A stretch of 16,022 nt of DNA from NCBI GenBank assembly GCA_050053595.1, contig JASFTK010000026.1, positions 1-16,022 on the forward strand. Direction: 5' to 3'. This stretch comes from GCA-2726865 sp050053595 (GTDB lineage Archaea; Thermoproteota; Bathyarchaeia; TCS64). Both the position numbers and the translations under genes were made by a program. The notes under the pieces were generated by a model. That model saw only the letters and a program-made list of their open reading frames with translations, searched no databases and had not been told where the DNA came from. This document shows positions 13,576 to 16,022 of this stretch, piece after piece (the stretch's first letter is position 1; every line of letters starts with the position of its first letter).

Positions 13576-14113
13576 GCTTCAGATATGCGTCCTCCCCCAG
13601 CAACCCCCGGATCTCCTCGTGGAGAGCCCTGAGCCGGTCCAGTGCGGGATGATCCGCCCCCAGCTCCTCCGCAAACTTCTCCCTGACCACCCCGATCTCC
13701 ACCACCTCACGGCCCTCAACGAGCTTATCCGCATACGTCACAATCTTCTCCTCCAGGGTCTCAGGGATATAATCTCCCTCAGGGAGCCCTAGAGCCGAGG
13801 CCTCCTCCGCCGGGATCCCCGCCCCGATGTGCCGTACAATGATCCTCACAACCGCCTCAGGCAGACCCAGCTCCCGGGCCAGCTCCCCTCCCACGACGCC
13901 GTGCCTGATGCCATGGGTCCTGCACCTCCCGAGATCATGGAGGAGGGCCCCCGCCTCAACCAGCGCGAGATCCACCTCCCGACCATTCATCTTGATCCCC
14001 TCAGCGATCAGGACCGCCAGACGGGTCACATTGAGACAGTGGTCTGTGACGCCCCTACTGCAACCCGCTTCACTGAGGATGTCGGAGGCTTCATCTCTCC
14101 CCGGCAGCTTCAA
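13568..14113 (-). CDS. HD-domain (HDIG) phosphohydrolase-like protein, TIGR00295 type
   Basis: A 181-aa archaeal HD-superfamily protein. The metal-binding residues are H25 (VTDHC), the H59-D60 doublet (LLHDLGR), H95 (IVRHIG) and D129 (TYADKL), the full HD set. HD proteins usually hydrolyse phosphomonoesters or phosphodiesters of nucleotides; the substrate of this archaeal group is not known. The start is TTG 14113, which overlaps the stop codon of TFE (TTGA), with GGGGAGAA about 9 nt upstream, so translation is coupled to TFE. No membrane helix is present. The stop codon lies within the tRNA-Val promoter. Confidence 0.87.
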   Translation of the reverse strand: MKLPGRDEASDILSEAGCSRGVTDHCLNVTRLAVLIAEGIKMNGREVDLALVEAGALLHDLGRCRTHGIRHGVVGGELARELGLPEAVVRIIVRHIGAGIPAEEASALGLPEGDYIPETLEEKIVTYADKLVEGREVVEIGVVREKFAEELGADHPALDRLRALHEEIRGLLGEDAYLKLF

Positions 14114-14628
14114 GCCTCAAGTTCTCCCCTGATCTCCTCGATCTTGTCCTCAAGGAAGTTGATGTAAACCTCATTATCCACTGGCTTCACAGCCTCCCCG
14201 CACGACGGACAGTTGAAGACGGTGTCCATCGCCTCCTCAAAGGTGATCTTGGCACACGTATCATTACCGCAATGGTAGAACTCATGGGTCAACTCGTGCT
14301 GCAGACGAGCCTCCAGCTTTTTCAGTATCTTCTGCTTCATACCGTCCAGGAAGCCCTCTATCAACTGGGGCTGCAGGCTCCATTGGAAGATGAACCAGCC
14401 GGTATCCTTATCCCTGAACCGCCGGGAGGCCACGAGGCTGTGATTGTGAAACCTGTAAAGGATTTTCCGCACATCGTTTATCTGTATCTCCGTCTCCTCA
14501 GCGATCTCCTCAACCGTGATCTCGTCAACATTCTTGATCACATTGATAATCCTCACACCCTCTTCTCCCCCCAAGAGATGAGCGATCTTATCTATTGTCT
14601 CAGCGCTGACATTACTGTATAGACTCAT
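14110..14628 (-). CDS. tfe: Archaeal transcription factor E (TFE alpha subunit)
   Basis: A 172-aa homologue of the TFIIE alpha N-terminal half. It joins the TBP-TFB-RNA polymerase complex and helps melt promoter DNA. The extended winged-helix domain covers about residues 10-90, with the wing at SLVASRRFRDKDTGWFIFQW. A coiled linker (about 95-117) follows, then a zinc ribbon with C120, C125 (CGNDTC) and C140, C143 (CPSC). The C-terminal helix is acidic (EDKIEEIRGELEA). ATG 14628 is preferred; an in-frame GTG at 14637 would add three residues. A TATA box (14667-14675) directly abuts the stop codon of the upstream Trm56 gene. The downstream HD gene overlaps by 4 bases. Confidence 0.96.
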   Translation of the reverse strand: MSLYSNVSAETIDKIAHLLGGEEGVRIINVIKNVDEITVEEIAEETEIQINDVRKILYRFHNHSLVASRRFRDKDTGWFIFQWSLQPQLIEGFLDGMKQKILKKLEARLQHELTHEFYHCGNDTCAKITFEEAMDTVFNCPSCGEAVKPVDNEVYINFLEDKIEEIRGELEA

Positions 14629-14666
14629 GGCAACCACTTGTTTCCCTACTATAGCACGATGGCCGG

Positions 14667-14675
14667 ACTTAAATC
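14667..14675 (-). promoter_or_regulatory. TATA box of tfe
   Basis: GATTTAAGT on the minus strand is centred about 43 nt before ATG 14628 and touches the TAA of the Trm56 gene (14676-14678). Initiation near 14645 would leave a leader of about 17 nt. TFE can thus be transcribed separately from Trm56. Confidence 0.5.
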
Positions 14676-15206
14676 TTAGACCCCTAACCCCGATCTCTCA
14701 ACCCGTTTACCCCTCTCCTGGGGGACGACCCTGAGTCTGGCCCCATCAAAATCGGAGAGGAGCTCCCTCCCTTGGAAGAACTCGTGGAGGAATACCGCCA
14801 GAGCACTCACCTCAGAGTGCGGCTGCGAGGTGACCGCCACATTCCAATCCGCCAGACTGTAGACCTCCCCGGGTACTTTGGCCCCGCCCACTACCGTCAG
14901 TATGTCCGAGGGACCCTCACTGATATCATGGATCACCCTCTGCAATGGGAGACCATACATCGTGAGATGGACAATATTGCCCTCCCAACCCGAGAGGACG
15001 CGCCTCCAATTCTCTGCGTATTCAAGGGAGAAAGAGCCTCCCCAGTCTGAGACCACATCCTCAATGGTCTCCTCCAGAACAGGGTCCCTCTCACCAGCAT
15101 AAGTGGCACCTGAGGCCCCAAAGGCTCTGGCCGCTAGGAGGACATGGGTGGTCAATCGTTTGTCCCTGACAGGGCGGTGACCGAGCCGGAGGACATGGAC
15201 CCTCAT
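14676..15206 (-). CDS. tRNA (cytidine(56)-2'-O)-methyltransferase Trm56
   Basis: A 176-aa SPOUT-fold methyltransferase found only in archaea. It methylates the ribose of C56 in the T-loop of tRNAs, stabilising the D-loop/T-loop contact. Family signatures are all present: VLRLGHRPVRDKRLTTH (5-21), ARAFGA (26-31), VHLTMYG (79-85), VVGGAKVP (105-112, the knotted SAM-binding part), DWNVAVTSQPHSE (120-132) and ALAVFLHEFF (135-144). Length is typical. The start is ATG 15206; the nearest TATA-like element is at 15265-15274. It is followed by tfe after about 47 bases. Its position next to tfe and a tRNA gene fits an information-processing cluster. Confidence 0.95.
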   Translation of the reverse strand: MRVHVLRLGHRPVRDKRLTTHVLLAARAFGASGATYAGERDPVLEETIEDVVSDWGGSFSLEYAENWRRVLSGWEGNIVHLTMYGLPLQRVIHDISEGPSDILTVVGGAKVPGEVYSLADWNVAVTSQPHSEVSALAVFLHEFFQGRELLSDFDGARLRVVPQERGKRVERSGLGV

Positions 15207-15263
15207 AACGGGGATCAGAAATCTCTACCACCTAATGGCTTTTCGGTCTGAAGGTGACTAACA

Positions 15264-15274
15264 CCGTTTTAAGT
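15264..15274. promoter_or_regulatory. Symmetrical TTTTAA box between Trm56 and the PH-like gene
   Basis: CGTTTTAAGTG reads as a TATA-like box on both strands (CACTTAAAACG on minus). On the minus strand it predicts a start site near 15243 for Trm56. On the plus strand it predicts one near 15295, just before TTG 15305. One box could serve both divergent genes. Confidence 0.4.
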
Positions 15275-15304
15275 GTAGGTAACCTACTTTCACGTCGAGC
15301 CCCC

Positions 15305-15919
15305 TTGAGCGACAGTGACGATCTGATCCCCACACTCCCCTTGGAGACTCGGAGGAAGATCCTAGGCTACATCATCCCCTTGATGAACTTCCCCCTGATG
15401 ATCTGGAAGATCTACCAGATCACCGTTGGTATCTCCACGCGCGGCCTCAAATTGACCTCCCTAGACACCATCAACGACCTAATCATCATCTCCTTCAGCC
15501 TGATCCTGGTTCTCATCGTCCCCAACTCCTCCCCCATCTATGCCAGCAGCTATTGGTTCACTCCCAAAGGTCTCAAGATCAAACGGCTTCTGAAAGGGAC
15601 CACTGTACTTCCCTATGATTCTATAACCCGGGTAGACCTCTATCTGAGGGACGAGAAGAAAGGGGAGCCGAACAAGGAAGCCTTGGACTACGCTAGGGAC
15701 TCTATGAGCGAGCTGAGACGGATGGGCTTCAAGATATCCGACTATACCAACTCGGAGAAGCATATAGCCCTGGTCTTCAGTGGCAACCGGATCTACATGA
15801 TCACCCCTGCCTACCCCAAAGCCTTTGTCCAGAAGCTCAGGAAACAGACGGGGAGACTCAACATCAAGACCATACTGCTCACCCCGAGAGGTGAACGTAT
15901 CAAACCTGGCCTACCCTGA
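15305..15919 (+). CDS. Membrane protein with PH-like domain, function unknown
   Basis: About 204 aa from TTG 15305. Two hydrophobic helices (about residues 19-40 and 56-73) are followed by a soluble segment that begins SSYWFTPKGLKIKRLLKGTTVLPYDSI, the pattern of bacterial/archaeal PH-like (bPH) domains. The tail is basic (LRKQTGRLNIKTILLTPRGERIK). I cannot name a function. The start is uncertain: GTG at 15254 is in frame and would add 17 residues, but it has no ribosome binding site and would place the TATA-like box inside the gene. TTG 15305 lies about 10 nt after the predicted transcription start. The domain call is by pattern and moderate. Confidence 0.65.
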   Translation: MSDSDDLIPTLPLETRRKILGYIIPLMNFPLMIWKIYQITVGISTRGLKLTSLDTINDLIIISFSLILVLIVPNSSPIYASSYWFTPKGLKIKRLLKGTTVLPYDSITRVDLYLRDEKKGEPNKEALDYARDSMSELRRMGFKISDYTNSEKHIALVFSGNRIYMITPAYPKAFVQKLRKQTGRLNIKTILLTPRGERIKPGLP

Positions 15920-15935
15920 AAACGACGGGAGACCA

Positions 15936-15947
15936 GTAAATAATATA
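15936..15947 (+). promoter_or_regulatory. TATA box of the gene at the window edge
   Basis: GTAAATAATATA is centred about 38 nt before ATG 15980, predicting a start near 15968 and a leader of about 12 nt with TAGGA just before the start codon. Confidence 0.45.
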
Positions 15948-15979
15948 GCCCCTCCCAGTGAACACTAGACTGTAGGACA

Positions 15980-16022
15980 ATGACCGCATCCGTCAGATTT
16001 CCCTTGATACTGGTCAATCTCA
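15980..16022 (+). CDS. Start of a gene cut by the window end, possibly triosephosphate isomerase
   Basis: Only 14 codons are visible (MTASVRFPLILVNL). The run PLILVNL resembles the first beta strand of archaeal triosephosphate isomerase, which begins P-(I/L)-I-x-(V/I)-N-F/Y-K with the catalytic Lys right after. A promoter (15936-15947) and TAGGA ribosome binding site support a real start. The enzyme name is a guess from one strand; the next few codons would settle it (expect Lys-Thr/Ala-Tyr). Confidence 0.4.
   Translation, partial: MTASVRFPLILVNL

Overview
The window is archaeal chromosome. The evidence is a full archaeal transcription factor E (TFE) gene, a gene for the archaeal tRNA C56 2'-O-methyltransferase (Trm56), an archaeal/eukaryal-type tRNA methylthiotransferase, a tRNA gene with no encoded CCA, A/T-rich TATA boxes about 26 bases upstream of several start codons (some apparently leaderless), short poly-T tracts after genes, and heavy use of AGG/AGA arginine codons. 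Coding DNA is GC-rich and spacers are AT-rich. The lineage cannot be fixed from sequence alone; an uncultured TACK/Bathyarchaeia-like archaeon would fit, but that is a guess.

Layout. 1-420 is an AT-rich spacer. 421-3216 (+) holds the methylthiotransferase, which apparently starts at CTG, and an M81/MlrC-type metalloenzyme. 3409-7268 (-) holds a flavodoxin, two tandem paralogues of an unrecognised small protein family, an ACMSD-type amidohydrolase, and a two-gene operon (pyruvate-kinase-C-like protein plus DsrE-like protein). 7375-11100 (+) holds a membrane haem-type protein translationally coupled to an exported molybdopterin oxidoreductase, an FAD/disulfide oxidoreductase, a nitroreductase, and a CPBP membrane protease broken by a one-base frameshift. 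A SAM methyltransferase follows on the minus strand. Then come the MntP manganese exporter (+), a GNAT acetyltransferase broken by a second one-base frameshift (+), tRNA-Val(UAC) (-), an HD-domain protein overlapping TFE, and Trm56 (all -). The window ends with a PH-like membrane protein (+) and the first codons of a likely triosephosphate isomerase (+).

How the genes work together. 13470-15206 is an information-processing block: transcription initiation (TFE), tRNA modification (Trm56), an HD phosphohydrolase and tRNA-Val. The first gene of the window adds another tRNA modification. 7375-10614 is redox-centred, with a membrane haem donor and extracytoplasmic molybdoenzyme followed by cytoplasmic flavoenzymes. 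The rest are single-gene transcription units with their own promoters. No mobile element, CRISPR array or defence island was seen. The least explained genes are the tandem paralogues at 4172-5091. The most useful corrections to a routine ORF call are the CTG start and the two frameshifts.
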